From contig NC_090283.1 in assembly GCF_037392515.1 (NCBI RefSeq), positions 14,576,501 through 14,640,500 on the forward strand: a stretch of 64,000 nucleotides of DNA, given 5' to 3'. Each line of letters opens with the position of its first letter. Within the stretch, counting starts at the first letter, position 1. Below the pieces are notes generated by a model. That model was not told where the DNA came from. It did not search any database and saw nothing but the letters and a program-made list of their open reading frames with translations. The translations under genes were made by a program, and so were the position numbers. Below are positions 35,950 through 46,076 of the stretch, in pieces. The DNA is from Haliotis asinina. Its lineage: Eukaryota; Mollusca; Gastropoda; Lepetellida; Haliotidae.

Positions 35950-37205
35950 CTATCTTTTGGGGGGATTTATTGGGGATCTACCCCGCACTCTTTTGGAGGG
36001 CGACAAGCTATGTGCCCTAGAATGGGCGTTTTCAGAAACGTCCATGTCCTCAAGAGACCCGTATTTATTGAACAATTGAATTTTGTTCTGTGACCCTTTA
36101 GGAGCTCTGCCACTTTGTTGTTTTGGAGCATCAGGCTTTGACTTCGGTTTACCTTTTCCAGCTTGCAGACTATCAGCTGTCGACTGAGACTTTGAGTGTG
36201 ACTGAGATGATGATTTGTTATCAGAAGAAGACTTTGAAGTACTGGGAAGTAATTCTTCGGTCTGTGATGATATAACAGGGTACAAAAGCTGTGGAGAATC
36301 GCAATTTACCCAAATCAAAGCAGATTGGCATCCTGTGGTTGATGTTGTTTTAGAACTAGATCCCGATGATGTTTTTGTTATTGTAGCATAACTTTCTGAA
36401 AGTTCAGATCTCTTTACCAGTTTTTTGGCCTCCGAAAAAGAGATATTTTGGGTAAATTGTATTTTATTGATCTCCATTTGCTCTTTCCAAATAGGACACT
36501 GTTTAGAAAATGAAGAATGGTTGCCTGAGCAATTGGTGCATTTTTTATAATCACTGTCACAATCTTCTGTTGTGTGTGTCTTCTCACCACAGTGAGCACA
36601 CACAACAGACAATGTGCAAGTATTTACACCGTGCCCATATTTCTGGCATTTAAAACACCTGAGCGGGTTGGGAATGTACGTATCAACTGGAATGTTACAG
36701 TAGCCTGCCTTCACTGATTTGGGTGCTACAGGTACGTATTCGTTTTGATGGTTTCATTGTTTCTCCGCGTTGAAAAGCGCCTGACATAGAGAACACCTTG
36801 ATCCTTCATTTCAGATCCTATATCAAGTTCCGAGATATCATCCAACAATCGATCACGATCTCTCACAATACCTTTACTTGTATTCAAGGTCTTGTGAGCA
36901 GAGACCGTGACCGGAATGCCCACGAAAGATTTCATGTTCATCAGGTTCGTTGCTTGTTGTTTTTTCCCACATTCAACTAGCAGGGCACCCGAACGCAAGC
37001 GTCTAATGTTTTTCACCTCCCCTGCAATACCCTGAATACCCTTGGACACAGCAAAGGGGTTCAGTTTTAACGGTGTCTTGTCAGGTGTCTCAATCACAAT
37101 GAAACGTGGCCAATATTCAATCGATGCAGATGGTCTCAGGTCAGTATCAACAGGGTCAATATCAAGTGGACGTTTTGTTTTTTTAAGTGGTATTTCGTAG
37201 GCCAT
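35950..37205 (-). pseudogene. LINE ORF1 (RNA-binding, zinc-knuckle protein), frameshifted
   Basis: The likely start is the ATG at 37205 in a good context (ACCATGG), reading MAYEIPLKKTKRPLDIDPVD. The N-terminal part contains PRFIVIETPDKTPLKLNPF and a segment like an RNA-recognition fold. The frame ends at 36726 and resumes at about 36714 in another frame, a single small indel. The second part carries three CCHC-type knuckles: CFKCQKYGHGVNTC, CAHCGEKTHTTEDC and CTNCSGNHSSFSKQC, then a Ser/Lys-rich tail ending NPPKR. Such proteins coat the element's RNA. The stop (35952-35950) overlaps the open ORF2 frame by one base shift. Confidence 0.85.
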
Positions 37206-37259
37206 GGTTAAGGTAATATGGTTCATCATCCGAGCTCCCCACCCACCACGGAGTATCAC

Positions 37260-37796
37260 AAGGACAATGCTAAAGCAAGCGGGCCTCCAGCTTGCAGCAC
37301 CAAAGATACCCGGATGATATACTCCAGCAGAAGAATTAAAAGATTTATAATTCTACCAGACTGGCCCATGAGCCACCGCCTTCTGGCATAGGACTCTAGG
37401 CAAAATACAGAACAACATATTTCAAATTCAAAAATGTTTTAGATTATAAAGCCAAGTCCAAATTCACAACAATTCCAAATGGTATATGTGCATTGATAAA
37501 CATAATAATACCCCATGCACAGGGCTTGGCATGACCAGCCGATTGGTCGAACCGGGCCCATTCGACCACCCGTCTAGGCGAAGTCAGGGCCAAAGTGGTG
37601 TATTGAGCAACAGGAACACGGTTGCAAGCTCCTCTTGCCTTCAACCACCAGGATCCCTTCCTCTGCCGACACAGGGCCGCAACCCACGGCAAACGGGTTG
37701 GTGGACCAAATATCCCCCCGGGTCCACTACGGGGGTGTCGGCGAGCTCTTGGCGTTATCCAGCACCCACCACGAGGAGATGGCTCGCCACGGTGCC
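37260..37796 (-). other. LINE 5' untranslated region
   Basis: More GC-rich than its flanks. Words such as CATGACCAGCCGATTG, ACCGGGCCCATTC and CCACCAGGATCCCTTCCTC recur at 55495-55640 in the third LINE copy, showing that the element includes this region. The 5' end is set by the target-site duplicate at 37797. Confidence 0.75.
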
Positions 37797-37806
37797 ACAA
37801 TTTTTT

Positions 37807-38221
37807 TAAGTAATCGAACCATGTTTTGTGTAAAATTGTTCATCTCATGTGTGGTAAACTCGTTCCAAAATCGTTTAAAAAAACATGATATTTTGTTAAT
37901 TATTGCTTGTTTATTTCTAAGATATTCACTGCGTTTTCATTTGCTCAAGGAATGGTATTCATTTCTTATTTCATTATAGTTTACACATGAGCATTTGTTT
38001 TCTAACTTTACTCAGATATCAACAACGTTTTAATTCTCTTCACACTTTATCAAACCAGTCAATTACGGATGTTTAGGTTTTTCTAAGCGTTCTCTTTATA
38101 TCAGATGCGTTTTTTTCAGTTTTTTATTGTATATTCTGATAGTACCTATAAAAAGACACGTTACATTTTAAATTTAAACAAATCGCCAATTACTGATTAA
38201 ACAAGAGCTTAGATACAACAG
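37807..38221. other. unassigned AT-rich sequence
   Basis: Flank of the LINE insertion and of SINE copy 5. Nothing recognised. TAGATACAACAG at 38210-38221 is the left target-site duplicate of that SINE. Confidence 0.5.
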
Positions 38222-38489
38222 TGAGTGAGTGAGTTTAGTTTTACGTCGCACTTAGCAATATTCCAGCTATATGGCGACGGTCTGTAAATAATCGAGTCTG
38301 GACCAGACAATCCAGTGATCAATAACATGAGCATCGATCTGCGCAATGGGGAACCGATGACATGTGTCAACCAAGTCAGCTAGTCTGACCACCCGATCCC
38401 GTTAGTCGCCTCTTACGACAAGCATAGTCACCTTTTATGGCAAGCATGGGTTGCTGAAGGCCTATTCTACCCCGGGACCTTCACGGGTC
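38222..38489 (-). mobile_element. SINE-like repeat, copy 5 (full length, with target-site duplication)
   Basis: This is the best copy, 268 bp. The tail (TGAGTGAGTGAGTTTAG) is at 38222 and the head (sense GACCCGTGAAGGTCCCGGGG) ends at 38489. It is flanked by TAGATACAACAG (38210-38221) and TAGATAAAACAG (38490-38501), a 12-bp target-site duplication with one mismatch. I could not identify clear pol III A and B boxes in the head, so its RNA ancestor is unresolved. Confidence 0.9.
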
Positions 38490-38501
38490 TAGATAAAACA
38501 G

Positions 38502-38941
38502 ACCCTGATCAATTGTTGAGTACTCTAGCAAATGTGGTTATGTTAATAATACTGAATTAACACGCTACTGACCTTGTTTCTTTTTGTTTTGGTTTGGTTT
38601 TTTTTTTTGCCATGTTATTATTCCATGCGGGGTTGAAAATGCAGGGAGATGGGAAACCAGGAAAGCACTTCAGACAGCTTTTGCTTTTTGTTTGGAAAGG
38701 TTGGAGGAAATTTTCATCGGTCTATGACAAGATGTCTACATGTGTCTACATCAAAACGAACAGGAGAGTAAATAATATCAAATGCTCCTTTAATCTATTG
38801 CGACTATAATTAGAATCGATAGTCTTGTTTGAACTAAATAGTATCAATATATTTCGACTCGCCTTGTATTTATGCCATGGAGAACTGCGATATATCAAAT
38901 GTGTATCATCTCCCTCACGATAAACTTCTTTCGTATTCCAG
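38502..38941. other. intron sequence before the lectin-like exon
   Basis: T-rich, no repeat recognised. The last 40 bases form a pyrimidine-rich acceptor tract ending TTTCGTATTCCAG at 38941. Confidence 0.5.
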
Positions 38942-39128
38942 ACTGTGTCCTCTCCAACACAGCCTGCGGCAAATGCTGTACGCTGTACAAGAGAGAGGAA
39001 TCCTGGGATAAGGTGAAACTATTTTGCAAAGTGGGTGATCCACAAATGGCGAAGATTCAAATAACGACAACGGGATTTACAGCATGTGTACTTACACTTG
39101 AAGTATGTCCAATTGCAAATGGCGTTCA
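38942..39128 (+). CDS. lectin-like domain exon (first half)
   Basis: The exon is bounded by CCAG at 38941 and the donor GTTCA|GTAAGT (GT at 39129-39130). It reads (D)CVLSNTACGKCCTLYK, REESWDKVKLFCKVGD, PQMAKIQITTTGF, TACVLTLEVCPIANGVQ. The C-T-L-Y...SW..V..FC..G....AKI pattern is that of the start of a C-type lectin-like domain (CYxF...SWxxAxxxCxxxGxxLAxI). The usual WIGL motif is not visible, so calcium-dependent sugar binding is doubtful. It enters in phase 1 and leaves in phase 2. Six to seven cysteines suggest an extracellular, disulfide-bonded fold. Confidence 0.6.
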
Positions 39129-39664
39129 GTAAGTATATGCAGAGAGGAGATTACAATAACGTGATCACTTCATACGTTTACGCAAACGTCTGTCCATGTT
39201 CTTTTTATTGCACAATTAAAATCATTGTCAGCCGAGTATGCAGTTCATAATATACCTACTGTAGTCGTACATCATATTCAGTATCTTCCCTCGCCGATAT
39301 TTGATCTATATCTGTTGACTATCATAATTTGTCAAAAACCACGAGACAAAATACTTTCCACAAGCTTGAGAAACCTCTACTAAAGGCAAAGCAAACCTAT
39401 CGCAAGCATGTGTCTATTAGGTACTATCAAATGGTAGTTATACTGTTTGTTACCTATCCCACCAGTGGCATTTGTTATAAACACAGTGGCGACCTCCGAT
39501 TTTAGAGTCAGTAGATAGTACTGATGAAAAGTTTCAAAACATTAGACAGATTTGTAGACGTCAATCTTACCAAGTTCTTTGACTGTTAAATAGCTTTAGT
39601 TTTGTAAATATTATGCTTATGCCATTAGCACATGGATTGGCAAATTAGACAGAAGTGCACACAG

Positions 39665-39801
39665 GATCGTCTTGCTGTCGAACGTAACAAACACGGGCAT
39701 GTCTCATGAAAATCAGACATGTTACCTGTATATCAAGGAACATGGATTCAATAGCACCGAATGTGCTGAAAGGCGTGAGGCCGTGTGTAAAGAAAGCATA
39801 G
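39665..39801 (+). CDS. lectin-like domain exon (second half)
   Basis: Acceptor GCACACAG ends at 39664 and a consensus donor ATAG|GTAAGT follows. The exon reads IVLLSNVTNTGMSHENQTC, YLYIKEHGFNSTECAERR, EAVCKESI. The C...(hydrophobic)...GFNSTEC......VC ending resembles the last two cysteines of C-type lectin-like domains (C......W.D..C.....FIC). Three N-glycosylation sequons (NVT, NQT, NST) are visible. Its entry phase (2) fits the preceding exon and its exit phase (1) fits the Thr/Ser-rich exon. Confidence 0.6.
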
Positions 39802-40114
39802 GTAAGTTGTTGAAAATTGGAAATTTTCAGCTGACATCACAATATCATGCTTTTTGTGGAGAATGTCTGCATATTTAATAAGTATGCCAGAGGTGGAATA
39901 TCATGTGGGTCTGGCTACAGATTTCAAAGACATTTCTAAGCATTCCTTATCACTTAAAACTACATGAAACATTGTTCATGACTAATGTTGAAATATGTAA
40001 ACAGTATGAACTGTATTTACGTTTTTTTTCAGAATTTCTATAATTTCATCAAATTTTGGTGCAAAACACAACAACTTATGTTGAGATGTCAGTTAGGTTT
40101 GGAAAAATATATAT
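39802..40114. other. intron sequence
   Basis: AT-rich intron start. Nothing recognised. Confidence 0.5.
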
Positions 40115-41430
40115 GCAATGGTTAAGCTTCGAGCAACGATTCATGCCATCAATATGAATCAACCGGCCTGATCATCCGGTTACGTACACGGGTAGACATT
40201 TTGGCATGGAATAACACGGGATTTAAATGCATATATACTGAGTCAAACTTCACATTCTTTCTTCAGGGCTCCATGAAAGAACAAGATATGGTAAGATGGT
40301 TAAATTGTTATTATTTAACTGCTGAGATCTGTGTGATGTACTCGATACACTGACAGTGACACAATCAGTTCCATTAGCTGTAGGCTACACCGCCGTCCTA
40401 AAATATTGGTATACAGAATACCAAGTCACAACAATGAAAATTCGAAATTTCTCAGTTCAATATTGTGTATCGACGCCCCGCGCATTCACCACTGGGAACG
40501 CGCTAAAGATAAACATGTCTACTCCACCGGTAGCACCCACCACTCATTCTGGGTTAATAAAACATTAAGTATTCATTTCTTGCGGAACGCCGCAAGCTGC
40601 AACAACACTGACATAAACGATTGTGTCCGGACCAAACAATGATCAAGTATGACCCCTGGATCTAGTGAAAGACACTCAGTTACAAGCCATTACTATCTAA
40701 GAGTTCTGTGGTAAAAATACATTGTCTGCAGATACACAAGTTACATGAAGAGAACTGTGTCTGTTTACAAGACTAGTGAGTTCGACAAATTTACAGTGGT
40801 ATACTTCAGCACGTGTCTAAATAGTATTGAATTCAAAATAGTCTCGCACACTAAACAACTGCAATGCTACCTACACACAGGTAGATTCTCGAATATCTGC
40901 TTGCCATGATTTTTTGCATGTAAACGTGAGCTAATAACATAAAAAAGTCAACCATTGCCATGACATTTTTTGTTAGAGAGCTAGATAATTTTCACGGGTT
41001 CCAAATACCCGCCTGCGGTGAGTAGTCTTTATCATACGTCATTGTCGTTTCTGTGCACATATTGGATAAGGTCGCACTCAGTAGCAGCACCGTATAAATC
41101 AAATGTTGACCATATAATGTAATGATCGCTATAATGAGCAGAAAGACTTTGGGGTACGGCAACACACGGCAAATGTTGGTCCAAGCAGTCACTTAGCATG
41201 GCAACGCCATCTTCATTGTAACATCTGACGACCGGCAACTAGCTAGCTGGCCAAAGGGATACACACAATCAAGGGTCCATGGAATGTAATGACAAATTGG
41301 TTCCTGGTAACCTGCCGTGTATCATAACACAAATCAGTGCTGAACCATAGACACACATATGACTTATGCGCGGAGAGCAATGGGCCTTCCTCTTTGGTAA
41401 CAACTATTATCCTATTATCAAGGTACAAAC
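40115..41430. repeat. intronic direct repeat, copy 1 (with an insertion)
   Basis: Matches copy 2 at 41480-42345. The left part (40115-40230; GCAATGGTTAAGC, CAACCGGCCTGATCATCCGGTTACGTAC) and right part (about 40795-41430; GTATTGAATTCAAAATAGTCTCGCACAC through GGTCGCACTCAGTAGCAGCACC to the GTAACAACTATTAT end) are separated by an insertion (about 40231-40790) that includes a dispersed repeat. Confidence 0.85.
40228..40356. repeat. dispersed repeat fragment
   Basis: Matches 20740-20866: ACTGAGTCAA, TTCTTCAGNGNNCCAT.AAAGAACAAGA, GTAAGATGGTTAAATTGTTATTATT and the GTGTGATGTACTCGATACACTGACAGTG block occur in the same order. It lies inside the insertion that splits intronic repeat copy 1, so it may be the inserted element or part of it. 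Confidence 0.65.
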
Positions 41431-41479
41431 AACTTTGGTGCCAATTTATGATGAGACATTAATTAGCTTTGGAAATGAA

Positions 41480-42345
41480 GTATATGCAATGGCTACGCCT
41501 TGCGCATCGATTCATGCCATCAATAGAGTCAGCCGGCCTGACCATCCGGTAACGTACTCTGGTAGATACGAAAAATGTTGGTTGGTCGATTCTGCCGTTG
41601 AATAACAAGGGATGTAAATGCAAATATGTGACCGATGTAGAACTTTTTAACATAATATACGCACTTGTTCGAAATTTACAAACACAAATTTACAATGGTA
41701 TCCTTCAGCACGAACGTCTTATTTCTGCGCCAAAATAGTATTGAATTCAAAATAGTCTCGCACACGAAATAACTGTAATATAACTGTACCGTAAAAAACA
41801 CACAGGTAGATTCTCAAATATCTGCTTGCGATGATTTTTTTGTATGAAAACGTGAGCTAATAACAAATAAAAGTCAACCATTGCCTTGACATTTTTATTA
41901 CATTTCCAGATCAAAATGGTTGGTTCAGAATACGTAAATGTTGTGAGTAATCTTTATCATACGTCATTGTTGTTTCTGTGCACATATTGGATAAGGTCGC
42001 ACTCAGTAGCAGCACCGTATAAATCAAATGTTGACCATATAATGTAATGATCGCTATAATGAGCAGAAAGACTTTGGGGTACGGCAACACACGGCAAATG
42101 TTGGTCCAAGCAGTCACTTAGCATGGCAACGCCATCTTCATTGTAATATCTGACGACCGGCAACTAGCTAGCTGGCCAAAGGAACACAGTCAATCAAGGG
42201 TCCATGGAATGTAATGACAAATTGTTCCTGGTAACCTGCAGTGTATCTTAACACAAATCAGTGCTGAACCATAAGTACATACATGAGTTATGCGCATAAA
42301 GCAATGTGCATTTCTATTTTGTAACAACTACTATTTTGTTCACAG
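41480..42345. repeat. intronic direct repeat, copy 2, ending at the Thr/Ser-rich exon
   Basis: Uninterrupted copy of the unit described at 40115-41430. In the right part, matching positions lie about 919-925 bases apart. Its last bases (TTTTGTTCACAG) are the acceptor of the exon at 42346. The corresponding end of copy 1 (TTATCCTATTATCAAGG) lacks an AG acceptor and is not followed by a repeat exon. The small minus-strand frames in both copies are not coding. Confidence 0.85.
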
Positions 42346-42756
42346 CAGTGACAGTTGGCGGCCAGTCACAGGGCATGAGTAGTGCTGCCCCAAAATCGTC
42401 CAGTGTCACCCCTGACCAAACATCGTCCGGTGTGGCCCTTGCCCAGACATCTACCGGTGTGACCCTTGCCCAGACATCGTCCGGTGTGACCCCTGACCAA
42501 ACATCGTCTGGTGTGACCCTTGCCCAGACATCGTCCGGTGTGACCCCTGACCAAACATCGTCTGGTGTGACCCTTGCCCAGACATCGTCCGGTGTGACCC
42601 CTGACCAAACATCGTCTGGTGTGACCCTTGCTCAGACGTCGTCCGGTGTGACCCCTGACCAAACATCGTCTGGTGTGACCCTTGCTCAGACGTCGTCCGG
42701 TGTGACCCTTGCCCAGACATCGTCCGGTCCTGATGTACAAATCGTGGAAAACATAT
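42346..42756 (+). CDS. Thr/Ser-rich (mucin-like) repeat exon
   Basis: Acceptor TTTTGTTCACAG ends at 42345 and donor ACATAT|GTGAGT follows 42756. The exon reads (A)VTVGGQSQGMSSAAPKSS, then 12 nine-residue units alternating VTPDQTSSG and VTLAQTSSG (with VALAQTSTG once), then PDVQIVENI. The stalk is rich in Thr and Ser and likely O-glycosylated, holding the lectin-like head away from the membrane. It enters and leaves in phase 1, so it can be skipped or duplicated without a frame change. The plus frame continues past the donor to 42863, but splicing at 42756 explains the sequence better. Confidence 0.7.
42405..42728 (+). repeat. 27-bp coding minisatellite, 12 units
   Basis: Twelve in-frame 27-base units, each coding nine residues. 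GTGACCCCTGACCAAAC and GTGACCCTTGCCCAGAC types alternate to give a 54-base higher-order unit in the middle of the array, with near-identical bases between neighbours. The number of units is likely to vary between individuals. Confidence 0.95.
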
Positions 42757-42946
42757 GTGAGTACAATCGTCCGAGAAATCTAAAGAACAGAAGAAACGTT
42801 GGCTCTGTATTCCAATTACTACATTTCCTTGAATGCCTGGGAAATACACCCAGGAACCATTAATGCACAGTTGTAACACAGAGGAAGTTTGCTAATTGTG
42901 GTTAATCTCTATGAGAAAATCAAGGTCCTAACAACATTCTTTGTAG

Positions 42947-43095
42947 TACTTCGTCCAGCTCCTGCAGTTAGAGAGAATTTGTTCAGCACAAACGGAAGGT
43001 GGTCTACTTTTCAAGTTGATTTTCCAGTGGCATTGGTCAACCATGAAGGTTGTCCCAACGCATGCCAATACAATGCCCGACTCTGGCGTAACTGA
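42947..43095 (+). CDS. possible alternative last exon (secreted form)
   Basis: Acceptor CATTCTTTGTAG ends at 42946. Joined to the Thr/Ser-rich exon (phase 1: T plus TA gives Leu) it reads LLRPAPAVRENLFSTNGRW, STFQVDFPVALVNHEGC, PNACQYNARLWRN and a stop at 43093-43095. This would replace the membrane helix with a soluble tail containing two cysteines. The phase match and good acceptor support it, but no homologue is known to me and no strong polyadenylation signal was seen nearby. Confidence 0.3.
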
Positions 43096-46076
43096 CCATA
43101 TGGAAGCCTAACATAGGCCACATTTCATGAATTGTCGCAAGCATTGCCCATGATTTGAAGAGTGTGAATTATATGATATGCGTGTGGTCGCTTTATAATG
43201 TGTATCCCGAGTTTGATAATATGTTATTGTATAATAACTAAATCAGATCTTAGTATTAGTCTAATCTAATCAAACAATGGTTGCTGACATCAGTCTGATA
43301 CGTTATTGTTTTTTTCTTTATGACTGCTTTATAACAAAATTTTATTGCATAGCTTAAATCACAGGCAAACTGTAGCGCAAATGGGTGCGCAGCATCGAGA
43401 ATATGACCAGGTTTCTTACATGCGAGCAAATCGAGCAAAGGTTGACAACGTACTTTCCTCGCTTCTGTTCGAAAAATACTTTTCATGTCAAAATAAAATA
43501 TCGCCATCATCACCGGTATACACCCATTTCATCACTGGGTTGTCCTCTCACATTTCCAACCCCATGTTCAACAATTACTCACGTGAAATATGTTTATTCA
43601 GCATTTTAAGCTCAACTCGTGGTATATCAGACCGTTCTTCGCCTCAGTTTCCCTTTCCAGCTTCCGGTTCAATGAATGAGGGTATTATTCCATATGGAAT
43701 GCTTACAGTTACCTCCCCTCCTTCATTCACCCATTACGCCAGAATTGTTTTTACGTAGAATACATGTTACGAAAATTCTAACAAAAGCACGACAGATAGG
43801 ACAAATAAAATCTAACAGGTTAATGATAAAATTAGGCAATATAGTATTTCTTCTTACTTAGTATTTTTTTAGCTGGCGAGATGACACCCGAACTACAGAG
43901 ACAGTGCACTGTATGTACTTACTTTTTGTAACATATCCAATATTTTGCCATGGATACTGGATTGTGATTGATTCGTCTGTCATTCAGGGGTATATAATCA
44001 CGACTTACCTTTATTGTGTATGTGGTCAGGACTGCACAGGAAGTTTCTAACACAAAATCAAAAGCGGCGCTCTTGTATCTCGCTCACTGCCACTGTCTGA
44101 CGCGTCCACCTATCCTCTCGCACAAAACGTGTTGTATTGACACTGGCATACACCCCGTGGTGTCTCATGTAGAGGTCAAAGGAAATTCTCAGTCTGAACA
44201 CAATAGGCTTGAAATCGTATTCTTTCGAGGTTGTAGGCTGTGTGTTTTCAGGACCAATTTCGGTGGGGTCTTCTACATAAACATCGAATCTCGACAAAAG
44301 GGAATTCCAGGTCGTGATGCGCAGGTGTCACTGGCATCCTGCGCCAAACGTCGCCGTATTATTTACAGTGACGCGTGCTAAGACGAAGAACATTACAGTG
44401 CAACCAAAAAATAAAACATAACTCAAACACAGTTATCACTTGCTCATGCTTTTTAAAATACATTGGTGATTGTGAAAAAAAAATTAAACAAAATTATAAG
44501 TGTATAATCGCAAATCACAATTCCAACATTTTTGTACTTAGGTTTACGGTCCTCGAAACGAAACTGCCGGGTCTTTTTTTTGTTTTAATGTAACAAGTAG
44601 ATTATTTACTTGTTTGTGTAATCAACCAAGATTAGGTTACTGCTCACGACCTCATACTAAGGGGCAGGCATACTGTTTCAAGCTCCTACTCACTGCACAT
44701 GCGTTATGAGCTCAGCGCGACTTGGTTGTTGAAACCACTCTTACCCCAGCGTGGGGGAAATTAGTGAATCGATTGAACTCAAATTTCGCGGGCTATTTTT
44801 CATTGCGGATGTTTCAACCTTATAGGTTCAGCTGGCTTATTTGATGATTTGTTTCGGTAAGTGCGTACCGAAAGGTACCAGAATCTGCAAAGTTGCAAGC
44901 TCAACTATTTGAAACTAACTCATTACTCATTATTCACATTCGGCTTCTGTGGTTGTGTTTGTCGCTCCTATTTGCAGTTCTCTATTATCTTCTTGTTTCC
45001 GAACACTTCTCAACATGACGACCAGCCGGGCTGAGAGTGATGGCCGACTAGCTGACGTTCATGCGAGATGAATTAGGTCATGTAGTGTTCAGAATTCACA
45101 AGTGTTTTGAGGAATTACATTATTGCATTTGGAAACCAATTCCTCAATTGAAAAGAATTAAATTTTTATTTCGACTTAGTTCTGTCTTTCTTAATTTGCA
45201 TATTTTCATGACTAGTTATAGGGAATACAACGTCTACGCAGCATGCATTTTCATGGAGTCAATCGATTGACATTCCAAATACAAAATGATGTATTAATCC
45301 CCACTGTGCGGTTCTATTTAGAAAAACAAACTTTTTTTTACGATATTTTCAGTTTTCTGAGAACGTGAGTAATAAATAGGATATCACATTCGTTCCCCTT
45401 ACACATCAAGTTCATGTCCTCTCGTGAAATAAATTTGTCACTATTGACAAAGCAAAATTGTTTCACTGTCATAATCTTAATATGCAAGTGGAAGGTTCGT
45501 TTCATATCCTGTAAATATACCTTTGAGTTTCCACCACAGGAAGTTTTGTTGTTAATTTTTTAATCTAAATAACGCGGCTATGGTAGAATGGATATAAACA
45601 CTGTGTTGCAAATATACCAGAGGTATAAAAAACGTACATTATAACAGCTCGAACTTATTGATATCAAATTTAGAGCTATTACAGTAGTAATTAATATGTT
45701 TGTCTCCTACTGCTTGACAAGTATTAGATGAGACACGACCTAACAAATGACCCCAATTTGTTTACATGGGAACGCCCTCAAGAACATTCCATTTGAAACA
45801 AGAAGGAAACAGGTTGTCGTCTAAATATAAATGTTCATTTTCCTCGTGCGGATCGTGTTTTCATTTGATCAAACTACAGAAGCGTTTACTGCGCAGGCTC
45901 ATCTAATACATGTCAAGCAGCAGTTGCCATCTGCAACTACATGAGTAAGACGTATTTACGAATATGCCCAAAAAGACGGATTTTATAACAATAACAAGCA
46001 AACAAGTTTGCTTTACAGATAACCACTCCCTTTCTCCATATGGCTGTGACGTATATTCGTTTTAATGTTATAACAG
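43096..46076. other. intron / unassigned sequence
   Basis: No clear gene. A 137-codon plus frame (43345-43758), a 79-codon minus frame (44297-44058) and a 38-base exon-like piece (43873-43910, with acceptor and donor) were examined and not accepted. The sequence is AT-rich with no strong repeat. Confidence 0.4.

Larger units (their letters stand above)
31535..37796 (-). mobile_element. RNase H-bearing LINE, full length (6262 bp)
   Basis: A complete non-LTR retrotransposon on the minus strand. It is flanked by ACAATTTTTT at 31525-31534 and 37797-37806, a 10-bp target-site duplication. The order is 5' UTR (37796-37206), ORF1 (37205-35950), ORF2 (about 35940-32092), 3' UTR (32091-31556) and a tail of (CACT)n on the sense strand. 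Two ORFs, an apurinic-type endonuclease, reverse transcriptase and RNase H place it in the I superfamily (I/Nimb-like). The clade is inference. It is dead by several lesions. Its 3' tail resembles the tail of the abundant SINE. Confidence 0.9.

Noticed and set aside
37486..37979. Plus-strand frames of 107 and 114 codons and a minus frame of 118
   Set aside because: They lie in the GC-richer 5' UTR of the LINE, which is shared with the third copy at the DNA level but not in frame.
42366..42879. Minus-strand frames of 124 and 142 codons over the mucin-like exon
   Set aside because: Shadows of the 27-bp in-frame repeat. The plus strand has splice sites and phase agreement.
43873..43910. A 38-base exon between TTTTTTTAG and GTATGT
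   Set aside because: Its length does not keep the phase needed by the last exon at 46077, so it does not fit the gene model.
44016..44381. 121-codon plus frame and 79-codon minus frame
   Set aside because: No family recognised, no consistent splice context. Possibly transposon debris but unsupported.
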